Shown in pieces: positions 44,921 to 52,724 of a DNA stretch of 64,000 bases. A program made the translations under genes and the position numbers. The notes beneath the pieces are model-generated. The model had not been told where the DNA came from. It ran no database searches and saw nothing but the letters and a program-made list of their open reading frames with translations. Each line of letters begins with the position of its first letter. The stretch's first letter is position 1. This stretch comes from Streptomyces sp. TN58 (lineage in GTDB: Bacteria > Actinomycetota > Actinomycetes > Streptomycetales > Streptomycetaceae): assembly GCF_001941845.1 (NCBI RefSeq), contig NZ_CP018870.1:2201001-2265000 (forward strand), written 5' to 3'.

Positions 44921-45997
44921 TCAGAGCTCGATGCAGGTGCGCAGGGCGACGCCCGTGCGCATCTGGTCGAGGGCGTCGTTGACCTCGGCCAGGCTCACCC
45001 GGTGTGTGATCAGGTTCGCCAGGTCGATCCGGCCGGCCCGCCACAGCGCGATGGTGCGCTCGTAGGAGCGGAGCACGTCCCCGCCTCCGTACATCGAGGG
45101 CAGGATCCTCTTCTCGTCGAAGAACAGCGAGAACATGTTGATCTGGAAGTTGTCGTCGAGGGCGCCCGCCCCGACCACGACGACGGAGCCGCCGCGCCGC
45201 GTCATCTCGTACGCCTTCTGCACGGTCGCGGACCTGCCGACGACCTCGAAGACGTAGTCGAAGCCCTCGCCGGCGGTGATCCGGTTCCTGGCGTCGGCGA
45301 ACTCCTCCGGGGAGACCGCCTCGGTGGCCCCGAACCGCAGGGCCGCCTCGCGGCGGGACGCGACGGGGTCGACGGCGACGATCTGGGCCGCGCCCTGCAC
45401 CTTGGCGCCCTGGACGACGGATATGCCGACGCCGCCGCAGCCGATGACGGCCACCGAGGAACCGGCTTCCACCTTGGCGGTGTTGACGGCCGCGCCGAGG
45501 CCGGTGGTGACGCCGCAGCCGATCAGCGCCGCGATGTCGAAGGGGAGGTCGTCGGGGATCGGGACGGCGCAGGCGGCGGGGACCACCATCTCCTCGGCGA
45601 AGGTGCCGGTGCCGGCGAAGCCGAAGACGCCGCCGTCGCCCCGCCTGAAGTTGGGGGTGGCGACGTTCCCGAAGGCCTCCAGGCACAGATGGCCCTGTCC
45701 GCGTACGCAGGACGGGCAGTGGCCGCACGGCGGCAGCCAGCAGACCAGGACGCGGTCGCCGACGGCGTGGCCGGTGACGCCGTCGCCGACGTCGGTGATC
45801 ACTCCGGAGCCCTCGTGGCCCGGTACGAAGGGGGCGGGCTGCGGCAGCACGCCGCTCATCGCGGACAGGTCCGAGTGGCACAGGCCGGTGGCCTTGATCC
45901 GGATTTTCACCTTGCCGGGACCGAAGCCCACGGCCTCCATGTCGTCGACGACTTCCAGCTTGTCCTGGCCGATCTCGCTCTGCAGTGCTGCGCGCAC
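44921..45997 (-). CDS. zinc-dependent alcohol dehydrogenase
   Basis: 358 residues, class III/MDR family. Catalytic Zn ligands are in TGLCHSDLSAMSG and PGHEGSG, the structural Zn site in PPCGHCPSCVRGQGHLC (four Cys), and the cofactor loop in VAVIGCGGVGISVVQGA with VDPVASRRE. It oxidises a primary or secondary alcohol; in this operon a sterol or branched-chain alcohol or aldehyde is plausible but not shown. GTG start. Middle gene of the MaoC - ADH - SDR operon. Confidence 0.93.
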   Translation of the reverse strand: MRAALQSEIGQDKLEVVDDMEAVGFGPGKVKIRIKATGLCHSDLSAMSGVLPQPAPFVPGHEGSGVITDVGDGVTGHAVGDRVLVCWLPPCGHCPSCVRGQGHLCLEAFGNVATPNFRRGDGGVFGFAGTGTFAEEMVVPAACAVPIPDDLPFDIAALIGCGVTTGLGAAVNTAKVEAGSSVAVIGCGGVGISVVQGAKVQGAAQIVAVDPVASRREAALRFGATEAVSPEEFADARNRITAGEGFDYVFEVVGRSATVQKAYEMTRRGGSVVVVGAGALDDNFQINMFSLFFDEKRILPSMYGGGDVLRSYERTIALWRAGRIDLANLITHRVSLAEVNDALDQMRTGVALRTCIEL

Positions 45998-46034
45998 GGT
46001 GCGGCTCCTGTCGGTGCTGTCAGGGGGCGGAGGT

Positions 46035-46889
46035 TCATGCGTGTTCGACGACGGTGTCGGCGAGGACCGGCGCGTCGCCGCGTTCGACGGCGGTCACCGA
46101 CACCAGGACGCGGCCGGTCTCCTGCCACATCCGGATGCGCAGCGTCTCGCCCGGGAAGACGATCCCTGCGAAGCGCGTGCGGTAGGCGCGGACCCGGGAG
46201 ACGTCCCCGGCGAGGGCCGTGTCGACGACGGCCTTGAGGGTCATCCCGTACGAGCACAGGCCGTGCAGGATCGGCTGGTCGAAGCCGGCCAGCTTGGCGA
46301 ACTCCGGGTCGGCGTGGAGCGGGTTCCAGTCGCCGGACAGGCGGTAGAGGAGTGCCTGGTCCTCGCGGATGTGCCGCTCCTCGACCCGGTCGGGTGCGCG
46401 CCCGGGCAGCTCCTCCCGGGCGGAGGGTCCGCGCTCGCCGCCGAAGCCGCCTTCTCCCCGTACGAAGATCTGCGCGTCGCTGGTCCACAGCGGCCCGTCG
46501 GCGTCGGCGACCTCGGAGCGCAGCACGATGACGGCCGCCTTGCCCTTGTCGTAGACGGCGGCGACCTTGGAGCTGGAGGTGGCGCGCCCCTTGACGGGGA
46601 TGGGCCGGTGCAGCTCGATGGAGTGGCCGCCGTGCAGGACGTGGGCGAGGTTGACGTCGATGCCGGGCTGGCCGAGGCCGCCGAGCATGGCCATGCCCGC
46701 TCCGGCGACGGTCGCGAAGCTGGGCAGGACGTGGAGCTTGGATTCGAGGGTGTAGCGCAGCTCGTCCGGGTCCGTCGCCGGCAGGCCCGCGCCGAGGCCG
46801 AGGTGGTAGAGCTGGATGTCCTTGTGGTCCCAGCCGATGTCCCCCTGGCGGGGGTCTGCGGCGAGGGCCCTGGCGGCATCGATCGGCAT
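46035..46889 (-). CDS. MaoC-type enoyl-CoA hydratase 2 (HSD17B4 hydratase-like)
   Basis: 284 residues, double hot-dog. The second domain carries the hydratase-2 motif RLSGDWNPLHADPEFAKLAG and PILHGLCSYG, with catalytic Asp and His. The first half (YHLGLGAGLPATDPDELRY, LHGGHSIELHRPIPVKG) also matches the eukaryotic peroxisomal multifunctional enzyme closely. It would hydrate trans-2-enoyl-CoA to (3R)-hydroxyacyl-CoA for the SDR two genes on. ATG at 46889. First gene of its operon; two palindromes lie 110-195 bases upstream. Confidence 0.92.
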   Translation of the reverse strand: MPIDAARALAADPRQGDIGWDHKDIQLYHLGLGAGLPATDPDELRYTLESKLHVLPSFATVAGAGMAMLGGLGQPGIDVNLAHVLHGGHSIELHRPIPVKGRATSSSKVAAVYDKGKAAVIVLRSEVADADGPLWTSDAQIFVRGEGGFGGERGPSAREELPGRAPDRVEERHIREDQALLYRLSGDWNPLHADPEFAKLAGFDQPILHGLCSYGMTLKAVVDTALAGDVSRVRAYRTRFAGIVFPGETLRIRMWQETGRVLVSVTAVERGDAPVLADTVVEHA

Positions 46890-46998
46890 GAGGACGCGGC
46901 TCCCTGTCGTCGGAGATCGGAAATGCGCTGCCTGGAAGACCTCGGCGCGGTCGTCCGCACCGTCGGCCGCACCGAGGTCGTATGCGGGACGGCCGGTT

Positions 46999-47014
46999 CT
47001 AGAACGCGTTCTAG
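46999..47014. promoter_or_regulatory. KstR-like operator upstream of the MaoC operon
   Basis: CTAGAACGCGTTCTAG, a perfect 16-bp palindrome. Its core TAGAACGCGTTCTA fits the KstR sterol-catabolism consensus TnnAACnnGTTnnA. The same core stands before the acyl-CoA dehydrogenase gene (52535). Confidence 0.75.
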
Positions 47015-47067
47015 GCTCGGCCGGTGAGGGAATGTATAACGCACGCCCCCGCACTTGGGAAGACTCT

Positions 47068-47083
47068 TGACTCTCCGTCAGAT
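47068..47083. promoter_or_regulatory. second shared palindrome, TGAC-N5-GTCAGAT
   Basis: TGAC-TCTCC-GTCAGAT, inside a 18-base stretch that matches the site at 52549-52567 at about 15 positions. It overlaps a TTGACT that could be the -35 of the divergent receiver-like gene. Confidence 0.55.
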
Positions 47084-47094
47084 AGGCTGGGCGC

Positions 47095-47457
47095 GTGGAC
47101 GAAATGCCCGTGGAACACCGCCAGGCCCGCGCCCTGCGGGTGCTGCTGGACCCGCACAATCCGGCCCTGGCGCTCCAGCTCGGCCTCCAGCCCGGCATCG
47201 AGGTCGTCCGGGACCCGATGGCCCGCCCGGAAGTGGCCCTGGTGGAGGAACTCGCGACGGTGACCGCCCTGCTGGCAGACGATCCGGAGTGCCGGATCCT
47301 CGTCCTGACCGGCTCGGCGCACCCGGGTCTGCGGGAGGCGGCGCTCGCCGCCGGCGCGGCCGGCCTGGTCCTGCGGGACGACCGCGTGGAGGATTTGGCG
47401 GAAGCGGTCCGGCGCGCCTCGACGGGCGAGACGGTGGTCGATCCGGCCCTGGGGTGA
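47095..47457 (+). CDS. degenerate stand-alone receiver-like protein
   Basis: 120 residues. The second half looks like the end of a NarL-type receiver domain: CRILVLTGSAHPGLREAALA, AAGLVLRDDRVEDLAEAVR, TGETVVDP. The part that should hold the phospho-acceptor Asp (D-x-R-M-P-G-x-D-G) is missing; PEVALVEEL joins directly to the next helix. No DNA-binding domain. Probably a non-phosphorylated pseudo-receiver, role unknown. GTG start. Divergent from the MaoC operon, sharing its operators. Confidence 0.65.
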   Translation: MDEMPVEHRQARALRVLLDPHNPALALQLGLQPGIEVVRDPMARPEVALVEELATVTALLADDPECRILVLTGSAHPGLREAALAAGAAGLVLRDDRVEDLAEAVRRASTGETVVDPALG

Positions 47458-47523
47458 GTCCCGGCCGGGGCGAATCCCGGCCTGGGTGAATCCTTTCGGG
47501 GCTCCCGCGCCTCCTGTGTATGT

Positions 47524-47543
47524 TGCCGACGCAGAGGTCGGCA
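47524..47543 (+). promoter_or_regulatory. dyad before the sigma-factor operon
   Basis: TGCCGAC-GCAGAG-GTCGGCA, perfect 7-bp arms, right after TATGTT (a possible -10 at 47519-47524). May be an operator or leader hairpin of the transcript carrying the ECF sigma gene. Confidence 0.45.
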
Positions 47544-47564
47544 CCTGACCCGGAGGTTTTCGAC

Positions 47565-47657
47565 ATGATCACAGTCATCGCGGTGGCCGGCGCGGCCGTC
47601 CTGCTCTGCGCGTGCACCGTCGCCGTCCTGCGCCGCCGGGGCCGGGCCCGTGGCTGA
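47565..47657 (+). CDS. 30-residue single-helix membrane peptide
   Basis: ATG after GGAGG (47552-47556), 30 codons to TGA at 47655. Sequence is one hydrophobic helix (MITVIAVAGAAVLLCACTVA) with a basic tail (VLRRRGRARG). Its end overlaps the start of the sigma gene by 8 bases, so translation is probably coupled. Function unknown; it could be a leader peptide for the sigma gene or a small membrane regulator. Confidence 0.55.
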   Translation: MITVIAVAGAAVLLCACTVAVLRRRGRARG

Positions 47658-48195
47658 CCGTACGGACTGGCCGGACGAGGCGCTGATCGTCGCGGCGCAG
47701 GCCGGTGACCTCGATTCCCTCACCGCGCTGGTCGCCGGGTCGCATCCGAACGTACGGCGCTTCGCGCACTCCCTGTGCGCGTCGCGCGAGGACGCCGAGG
47801 ACGCGGCGCAGGAGGCGCTGATCATCCTGTACCGCAGGATCGGCATGCTCAGGGCGTCCGGGGCGCTGGCGTCGTGGATGTTCCGCATCGTCCGCAACGA
47901 GTGCCTGCGCCGGGCCCGGCTGATGCCGAGGGAGCGGCCGCCGCTGCCGGACACGGCCGTCATGTCGGCGGAGGACGAGGTACTGCGGCGCCTGGAGGCG
48001 GGCCGGGTGGCGGAGGCCATCGCCGACCTGCCGGCGGACCAGCGGCGCGTACTGATCATGCGGGACGTGCAGGGCCACAGCGGCCGGGCCGCCGCCGAGG
48101 CCCTGGGCCTGAGCACCGCCGCGATGAAGTCGCGCCTCCACCGGGCCCGCGCGGCCCTCCAGCTCACCCTGGGAGACACCCGTGCCCACCACTGA
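47650..48195 (+). CDS. ECF-type RNA polymerase sigma factor
   Basis: 181 residues. Sigma region 2 spans about 25-85 (RRFAHSLCASREDAEDAAQEALIILYRR) and region 4 about 115-175 (IADLPADQRRVLIMRDVQGH, LGLSTAAMKSRLHRARAAL). Region 3 is absent, as in ECF sigmas. GTG start overlaps the 30-residue membrane peptide and its 3' end overlaps the following Cys-rich membrane gene by 14 bases. No classical anti-sigma is adjacent, so one of these small proteins may play that part. Confidence 0.9.
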   Translation: MADRTDWPDEALIVAAQAGDLDSLTALVAGSHPNVRRFAHSLCASREDAEDAAQEALIILYRRIGMLRASGALASWMFRIVRNECLRRARLMPRERPPLPDTAVMSAEDEVLRRLEAGRVAEAIADLPADQRRVLIMRDVQGHSGRAAAEALGLSTAAMKSRLHRARAALQLTLGDTRAHH

Positions 48196-48505
48196 CACCG
48201 TCTCCGGCTTGGCACCCGGCTCCGGCTCCGGTTTCGCGAGCGCGTCCGTGCCACGGCACCTGGCGCGCGGCGCGGTGGGCTTCGGCGCGCTGATCGCGTC
48301 CTTCGCCCTCATCCCGTTCCTCGGCCCGGTCACCCTGCTCCTCGCCCCGGTCGGCGTGATCGCCCTGCGCGGCTGCCCGATGTGCTGGGCGATCGGCCTG
48401 GCCGAGACCGTCTCCCGCGGCCGGCTCCGCCGCGAGTGCACGAACGGCAGCTGCGAACTCAAGGCAGCCGGAAAGCAGTCCGGCGTCGGGGAGGGGGTCT
48501 CGTAG
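48182..48505 (+). CDS. Cys-rich small membrane protein
   Basis: 107 residues. After a polar start, hydrophobic stretch about residues 30-63 (one hairpin of two helices), then CPMCW at the membrane end and CTNGSC in a basic C-terminal tail: four Cys in two pairs, reminiscent of thiol sensors or metal sites. GTG start lies 14 bases inside the sigma gene, so coupled to it. Function unknown; a redox-sensing partner of the sigma factor is possible. Confidence 0.7.
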   Translation: MPTTDTVSGLAPGSGSGFASASVPRHLARGAVGFGALIASFALIPFLGPVTLLLAPVGVIALRGCPMCWAIGLAETVSRGRLRRECTNGSCELKAAGKQSGVGEGVS

Positions 48506-48514
48506 GCTGACCCG

Positions 48515-49000
48515 ATGGGCCTCTTCGACCGACTGACCGGCACCCGGCACCCCGAACCCGGTACGCCGGCCCGCTCCGCCGCGGAGCTCCGCGCCGCACT
48601 GCTGGCGCTCGACGGCCCGGACGCTCCGTTCGTCCTGCGGGAGGGCACCGCCCGGGAGGGCGCAACCCTGGTGGCGGTGTGGCGGATCCCGCCGGGCCCC
48701 TGGCACCCCGAGCGCGGCCGCACGCTGCTGCGCCTGGACGCCAGTGCCCGCGAGGTCCGCACCCTCGACGAGCGGTGGGAGCGGCTGGAACGCGGGGAGA
48801 GGTCCTTCGACGGCTCGGGGCTCAAGTACATCCGCGGGCCGGTCGACCACACCTCCAAACAGTGGAAGTTCGGGCGGGACTCCGAGGGCCGGCGGCGCCT
48901 GGTACCGGAGACCGGCTTCAGCTCCGATGCGGTGAAGGCCCCGCTCCGCGAAGCGGTGCTGACCGCCGGCTGGACCTGGCGCGGCACCTTCCGGTTGTGA
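48515..49000 (+). CDS. hypothetical soluble protein
   Basis: 161 residues, highly charged, alpha-beta. Segments MGLFDRLTGTRHPEPGTPARS, LVAVWRIPPGPW and KFGRDSEGRRRLVPETGFSSDAVKAPLREAVL suggest a compact fold; no known motif. It starts nine bases after the Cys-rich protein gene and may belong to the sigma operon. Confidence 0.75.
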   Translation: MGLFDRLTGTRHPEPGTPARSAAELRAALLALDGPDAPFVLREGTAREGATLVAVWRIPPGPWHPERGRTLLRLDASAREVRTLDERWERLERGERSFDGSGLKYIRGPVDHTSKQWKFGRDSEGRRRLVPETGFSSDAVKAPLREAVLTAGWTWRGTFRL

Positions 49001-49015
49001 TTCTCCGCTGCCGGA

Positions 49016-49042
49016 TCCAGCCCCGTCTGGGTTCGAGGCACC
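49016..49042. repeat. dispersed palindromic repeat, copy 1
   Basis: TCCAGCCCCGTCTGGGTTCGAGGCACC, a degenerate copy of the CAGCCCCGCCGGCGTTTGAGGCGCGG element that is widespread between Streptomyces genes. Confidence 0.5.
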
Positions 49043-49110
49043 GTGGCAGCCGCCTGGCACAGCCCGGCCCACGGCGCCGCACCCGGCACCCGACGGCCGG
49101 CGCCCGGCAC

Positions 49111-49141
49111 TTTCAGCCCCGCCGGCGTTTGAGGCGCGGGG
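49111..49141. repeat. dispersed palindromic repeat, copy 2
   Basis: TTTCAGCCCCGCCGGCGTTTG followed by AGGCGCGGGG: the standard streptomycete intergenic element, 95 bases from copy 1, in the 187-base gap before the thiolase stop. Confidence 0.6.
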
Positions 49142-49187
49142 GTCGGTGGCGGGCCCCCGCAGCGGCGCCGCGCCCGGCGGCGTGCGG

Positions 49188-50375
49188 TCAGCGGCGCAGC
49201 AGGGTCACCACCGCCGCGCCGCCCAGGCCGATGTTGTGGGCCAGGCCGACGCGGGCTCCCGGCACCTGCCGCGGACCCGCCGCGCCCCGGAGCTGCCAGA
49301 CCAGTTCCGCCGCCTGCGCCAGCCCCGTCGCGCCCAGCGGATGCCCCTTGGAGATCAGCCCCCCAGAGGGGTTGACGACCCACCGCCCGCCGTACGTCGT
49401 GGCCCCGCTCTCCACCAGCTTGCCCGCGGCCCCGTCCTCGCACATGCCCAGCGCCTCGTACGTCAGCAGCTCGTTGATCGAGAAGCAGTCGTGCAGCTCC
49501 ACCACGTCCACGTCCTCGATGCCGAGCCCGGACGCCTCGTAGACCTGCCGCGCCGCGGCCGCCGTCATCGGCTTGCCGACGACATCGACGCAGGAGCCCG
49601 ACGCGAAGGACTCCTCCGTGTCCGTCGTCATCGCCTGCGCGACGATCTCCACCGCCTTGTCGTGCAGCCCGTGCGCCACGAGGAACCGCTCGGACACCAC
49701 CAGCGCCGCCGCCGCGCCGTCGGAGGTCGGCGAGCACTGGAGCTTCGTCAGTGGCGCGTGGATCTCCTTCGCCGCCAGGACCTCCTCGACCGAGTACACG
49801 TCCTGGAACTGCGCGTTCGGGTTGTCCGCCGAGTGCCGGTGGTTCTTCGCGCCGACCGCCGCCAGCTGCGCGGGGGTGGTCCCGTAGCGCTCCATGTGCT
49901 CGCGCGCCGCGTTGCCGAAGATCTGCGCCGTGGGCGGGGACATCTCGAAGCCGTGGCCCGCCGCCATGATCCCGTAGTGCCGGGCCACCGGGGACGTGGA
50001 GAAGTCACCGCCGTCGGCACCGCCCCCGAGCGCGCCGCGCTTCATCTTCTCGAAGCCCAGCGCCAGCACGCAGTCGCTCAGCCCGCCCTCCACGAACTGC
50101 CGCGCCATCATCAGCGCCGTCGACCCGGTCGCGCAGTTGTTGTTGACGTTGTAGACCGGCACTCCGCTCAGCCCCAGCTCGTACGCCGCGCGCTGACCGG
50201 CGGTGGAGGCCTGGAAGCAGTAGCCCACCGGCACCTGCTGCACCAGGCCGTAGTCCACGCCCGCGTCCGCGAGCGCCGCCGACCCGGCCTCCTTCGCCAT
50301 GTCCCAGTACTGCCAGTCCCGCGACTCGGGCTTCTCGAACTTCGTCATGCCGACGCCCACGATGTACGACTTCAT
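49188..50375 (-). CDS. SCPx-type 3-oxoacyl-CoA thiolase (lipid-transfer thiolase)
   Basis: 395 residues. Strikingly like the thiolase domain of eukaryotic sterol carrier protein [21 protein letters not shown] (nucleophilic Cys), [61 protein letters not shown]. Thiolases of this type cleave 3-oxoacyl-CoAs with 2-methyl branches, such as bile-acid or sterol side chains. The SCP2 lipid-carrier domain itself is not attached. ATG at 50375, 15 bases after the acyl-CoA dehydrogenase stop, so second in that operon. Confidence 0.94.
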   Translation of the reverse strand: MKSYIVGVGMTKFEKPESRDWQYWDMAKEAGSAALADAGVDYGLVQQVPVGYCFQASTAGQRAAYELGLSGVPVYNVNNNCATGSTALMMARQFVEGGLSDCVLALGFEKMKRGALGGGADGGDFSTSPVARHYGIMAAGHGFEMSPPTAQIFGNAAREHMERYGTTPAQLAAVGAKNHRHSADNPNAQFQDVYSVEEVLAAKEIHAPLTKLQCSPTSDGAAAALVVSERFLVAHGLHDKAVEIVAQAMTTDTEESFASGSCVDVVGKPMTAAAARQVYEASGLGIEDVDVVELHDCFSINELLTYEALGMCEDGAAGKLVESGATTYGGRWVVNPSGGLISKGHPLGATGLAQAAELVWQLRGAAGPRQVPGARVGLAHNIGLGGAAVVTLLRR

Positions 50376-50390
50376 GCCCCTGGTGTCCCT

Positions 50391-52523
50391 TCAGTCCCTC
50401 GGGAGGCCGAGAATCCGCTCGGCGACGACGTTGAGCTGGACCTGCGTGGTGCCCCCGGCGATGGTCAGGCAGCGGGACATGAGCATCCCGTGCACCGCCC
50501 GCTCCCCCGCCCCCTCCCGCACCGCGCCCGCCGGCCCCAGCAGTTCGAGCGCCAGCTCGGCGGTCCGCTGCTGGTGCGGGGTCTGGACGAGTTTGCGTAC
50601 GGACGCACCCGCGCCCGGCTCCAGCCCCGACACCTGCTGGAGCGTGGTGCGCAGCCCGATGCAGGCCAGGGCGTGCGCCTCGGCGGCCAGCGCGCCCAAT
50701 CGCACCCGGTGGGCGCCGTCAAGGTCGGCGGCGCGCGCGAGCAGCGCCTCCAGGCCGGTGTCGAAGGTCATCCGGTCGGCCATGTGCACGCGTTCGTTGC
50801 CGAGGGTGTTGCGGGCCACCTGCCAGCCGCCGTCTGCCGTGCCGACCAGTGCGTCCGCCGGGAGTTCGACGTCGTCGAGGTACACCTCGTTGAACAGGGC
50901 CTCCCCCGTGATCTCCTTCAGCGGCCGGACGTCGATGCCGGGGGTGTTCTTCATGTCGACGACGAAGTAGCCGAGCCCCTTGTGCTTGGGCGCGTCCGGG
51001 TCGGTGCGGGCGAGCAGGATCCCGAAGTCGGCGCTGTGCGCGGAACTCGTCCACACCTTCTGCCCGTTGACGATCCAGGAGCCGTCCGCCCGCCGCTCCG
51101 CCCGCGTCCGCAGCGAGGCCAGGTCGGAACCGGCGCCCGGTTCGGAGAAGAGCTGGCACCAGGTGATCTCGCCTCGCAGGGTGGGGAGCACGTAGGTGTC
51201 GCGCTGCGCCCGCGTCCCGTAGGCCAGCAGGGAGGGCACGATCCAGGTGGCGATGCCCAGGTCGCAGAGCGTGACCCCGGCGGCCGCGAGTTCCTGCTGG
51301 ACGACGAGCTGTTCGACGGGCCCGGCGCCGAGTCCGTAGGGCGGCGGCAGGTGGGGGGCGGCGTAGCCGGTGGGGGCCAGGATCCGCCGGGCGGCGGCCG
51401 GGTCGAGTCCGCGCGCGTCCTCGATGGCGGCCCGGGCCTTCGCGCGGTACTCCTCGGCCCGAGCCGGCAGCTCCACACGCAGCCCGCGCCGCGCCCCGCC
51501 CGCCGCGCACCGCACGGCCCGTAAGCGGTGGCCGTCGCCGGGTCCGAGCAGCTGGCGGGCGACGATCGCCCGCCGCAGGTGGATGTGCGCGTCGTGCTCC
51601 CAGGTGAAGCCGATCCCGCCGAGGATCTGGATGCAGTCCTTGGCGCAGGAGTACGCGGCGTCCAGGGCGGTCCCGGCGGCCAGGGCCGCCACGAGCGAGC
51701 GCACGTCGGGGGGCTCGTCCATGGCCCGGGCGGCGTCCCAGGCCAGCGCCCGGGCCTGTTCCAGCCGTACGAGCATGTCGGCACAGAGGTGCTTGACGCC
51801 CTGGAACCGCCCGATGGGCCGGCCGAACTGCTCGCGCACCTTGGCGTACTCGGCGGCCGTGTGCAGCGCCCAGGCGGCGGTACCGCAGGCGTCGGCGGCG
51901 AACAGCGTACAGGCGAGGTCGCGTACGAGCACCACGTCGAGCTCCAGCAGCCGCCCGGCGGGGACGACCGCACCGCGCGCCCGTACCTCGGCGGTGGGGC
52001 GGGTCGGGTCGGCGCTCTCGTGCGTACGGATGTCCAGCGCGGCGGCGTCCACGGCGAACCAGCGGGTCCCGTGCGCGGCCTCGGCGGCGAGCAGCACGAG
52101 GTCGGCCTCGCCTGCGCCGAGGACGGGCGGCGCGAGCCCGTCCAGCAGGTGCCCGCCGCCCTCGGTGGCCACGGCGGTCAGGGTCCCGGGCCCGAGGGCG
52201 ACCGCCCCGACCCGCCCCGCCAGCGGCTCGGCCCCGGCCCGGTCCAGCAGTACGGAGGCCAGCGCGCTCGGCAGGTACGCGCCGGGCAGCGCCCCCCGGG
52301 CAGCCTCCTCGACGACGACGGCCAGATCGAGGAGGGTCCCGCCCTCCAGGTGCGGCTCCAGGAGCCCCGACGCGGTCAGCGCGTCCCAGTACCCGGGCCG
52401 CACCCCGGTCCGCGGCGGGGAGTCGAGCAGCTTGCGCACCTCTTCGGGGGGCGAGACCCGCGCCACCCAGCCGCGCACGGCCTCGGCCAACTCCCGCTGC
52501 TCCTGCGTGATTCCGATGCCCAT
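50391..52523 (-). CDS. fused double acyl-CoA dehydrogenase (FadE34-like)
   Basis: 710 residues, twice the usual length: two acyl-CoA dehydrogenase units. The N-terminal unit (1-~340) contains YAKVREQFGRPIGRFQGVKH and IQILGGIGFTWEH; the C-terminal unit (~345-710) has WCQLFSEPGAGSDLASLRT, WIVNGQKVWTSSAHSADF, and C-terminal TIAGGTTQVQLNVVAERILG. This length and order match mycobacterial FadE34 (ChsE3), which starts beta-oxidation of sterol side chains. ATG at 52523. First gene of the operon, with a KstR-like site 12 bases upstream. Confidence 0.92.
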   Translation of the reverse strand: MGIGITQEQRELAEAVRGWVARVSPPEEVRKLLDSPPRTGVRPGYWDALTASGLLEPHLEGGTLLDLAVVVEEAARGALPGAYLPSALASVLLDRAGAEPLAGRVGAVALGPGTLTAVATEGGGHLLDGLAPPVLGAGEADLVLLAAEAAHGTRWFAVDAAALDIRTHESADPTRPTAEVRARGAVVPAGRLLELDVVLVRDLACTLFAADACGTAAWALHTAAEYAKVREQFGRPIGRFQGVKHLCADMLVRLEQARALAWDAARAMDEPPDVRSLVAALAAGTALDAAYSCAKDCIQILGGIGFTWEHDAHIHLRRAIVARQLLGPGDGHRLRAVRCAAGGARRGLRVELPARAEEYRAKARAAIEDARGLDPAAARRILAPTGYAAPHLPPPYGLGAGPVEQLVVQQELAAAGVTLCDLGIATWIVPSLLAYGTRAQRDTYVLPTLRGEITWCQLFSEPGAGSDLASLRTRAERRADGSWIVNGQKVWTSSAHSADFGILLARTDPDAPKHKGLGYFVVDMKNTPGIDVRPLKEITGEALFNEVYLDDVELPADALVGTADGGWQVARNTLGNERVHMADRMTFDTGLEALLARAADLDGAHRVRLGALAAEAHALACIGLRTTLQQVSGLEPGAGASVRKLVQTPHQQRTAELALELLGPAGAVREGAGERAVHGMLMSRCLTIAGGTTQVQLNVVAERILGLPRD

Positions 52524-52534
52524 GCGCGGCAGAC

Positions 52535-52548
52535 TAGAACACGTTCCA
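52535..52548. promoter_or_regulatory. KstR-like operator upstream of the acyl-CoA dehydrogenase
   Basis: TAGAACACGTTCCA, fits TnnAACnnGTTnnA. It is 12 bases before the ATG and is the partner of the palindrome at 46999. Confidence 0.75.
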
Positions 52549-52567
52549 ATCTGACGGAAGGTCAGAT
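52549..52567. promoter_or_regulatory. second palindrome, ATCTGAC-N5-GTCAGAT
   Basis: ATCTGAC-GGAAG-GTCAGAT, perfect 7-bp arms, next to the KstR-like site. A related copy lies at 47068. Confidence 0.6.
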
Positions 52568-52724
52568 CGAGGTGTTTTCCCCGACCCGCGCGGACGGCGA
52601 GGACCCGGCGGGGCGGAGCCGTCCCGGCGAACTCCGTTGCCGCTCTCCCCGTCGGCGGTGCATACTCCGCTGCGCCCGCAGGGCGCCCAGCCACGTGCAA
52701 GAAGCGACAGGAACAACGGACAAC

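Noticed and set aside
45276..47027. 583-codon plus-strand frame over the ADH/MaoC genes
   Set aside because: Shadow; the minus strand encodes recognisable enzymes.
47575..49737. 720-codon minus-strand frame over the sigma and hypothetical genes
   Set aside because: It spans several real plus-strand genes and has no domain.
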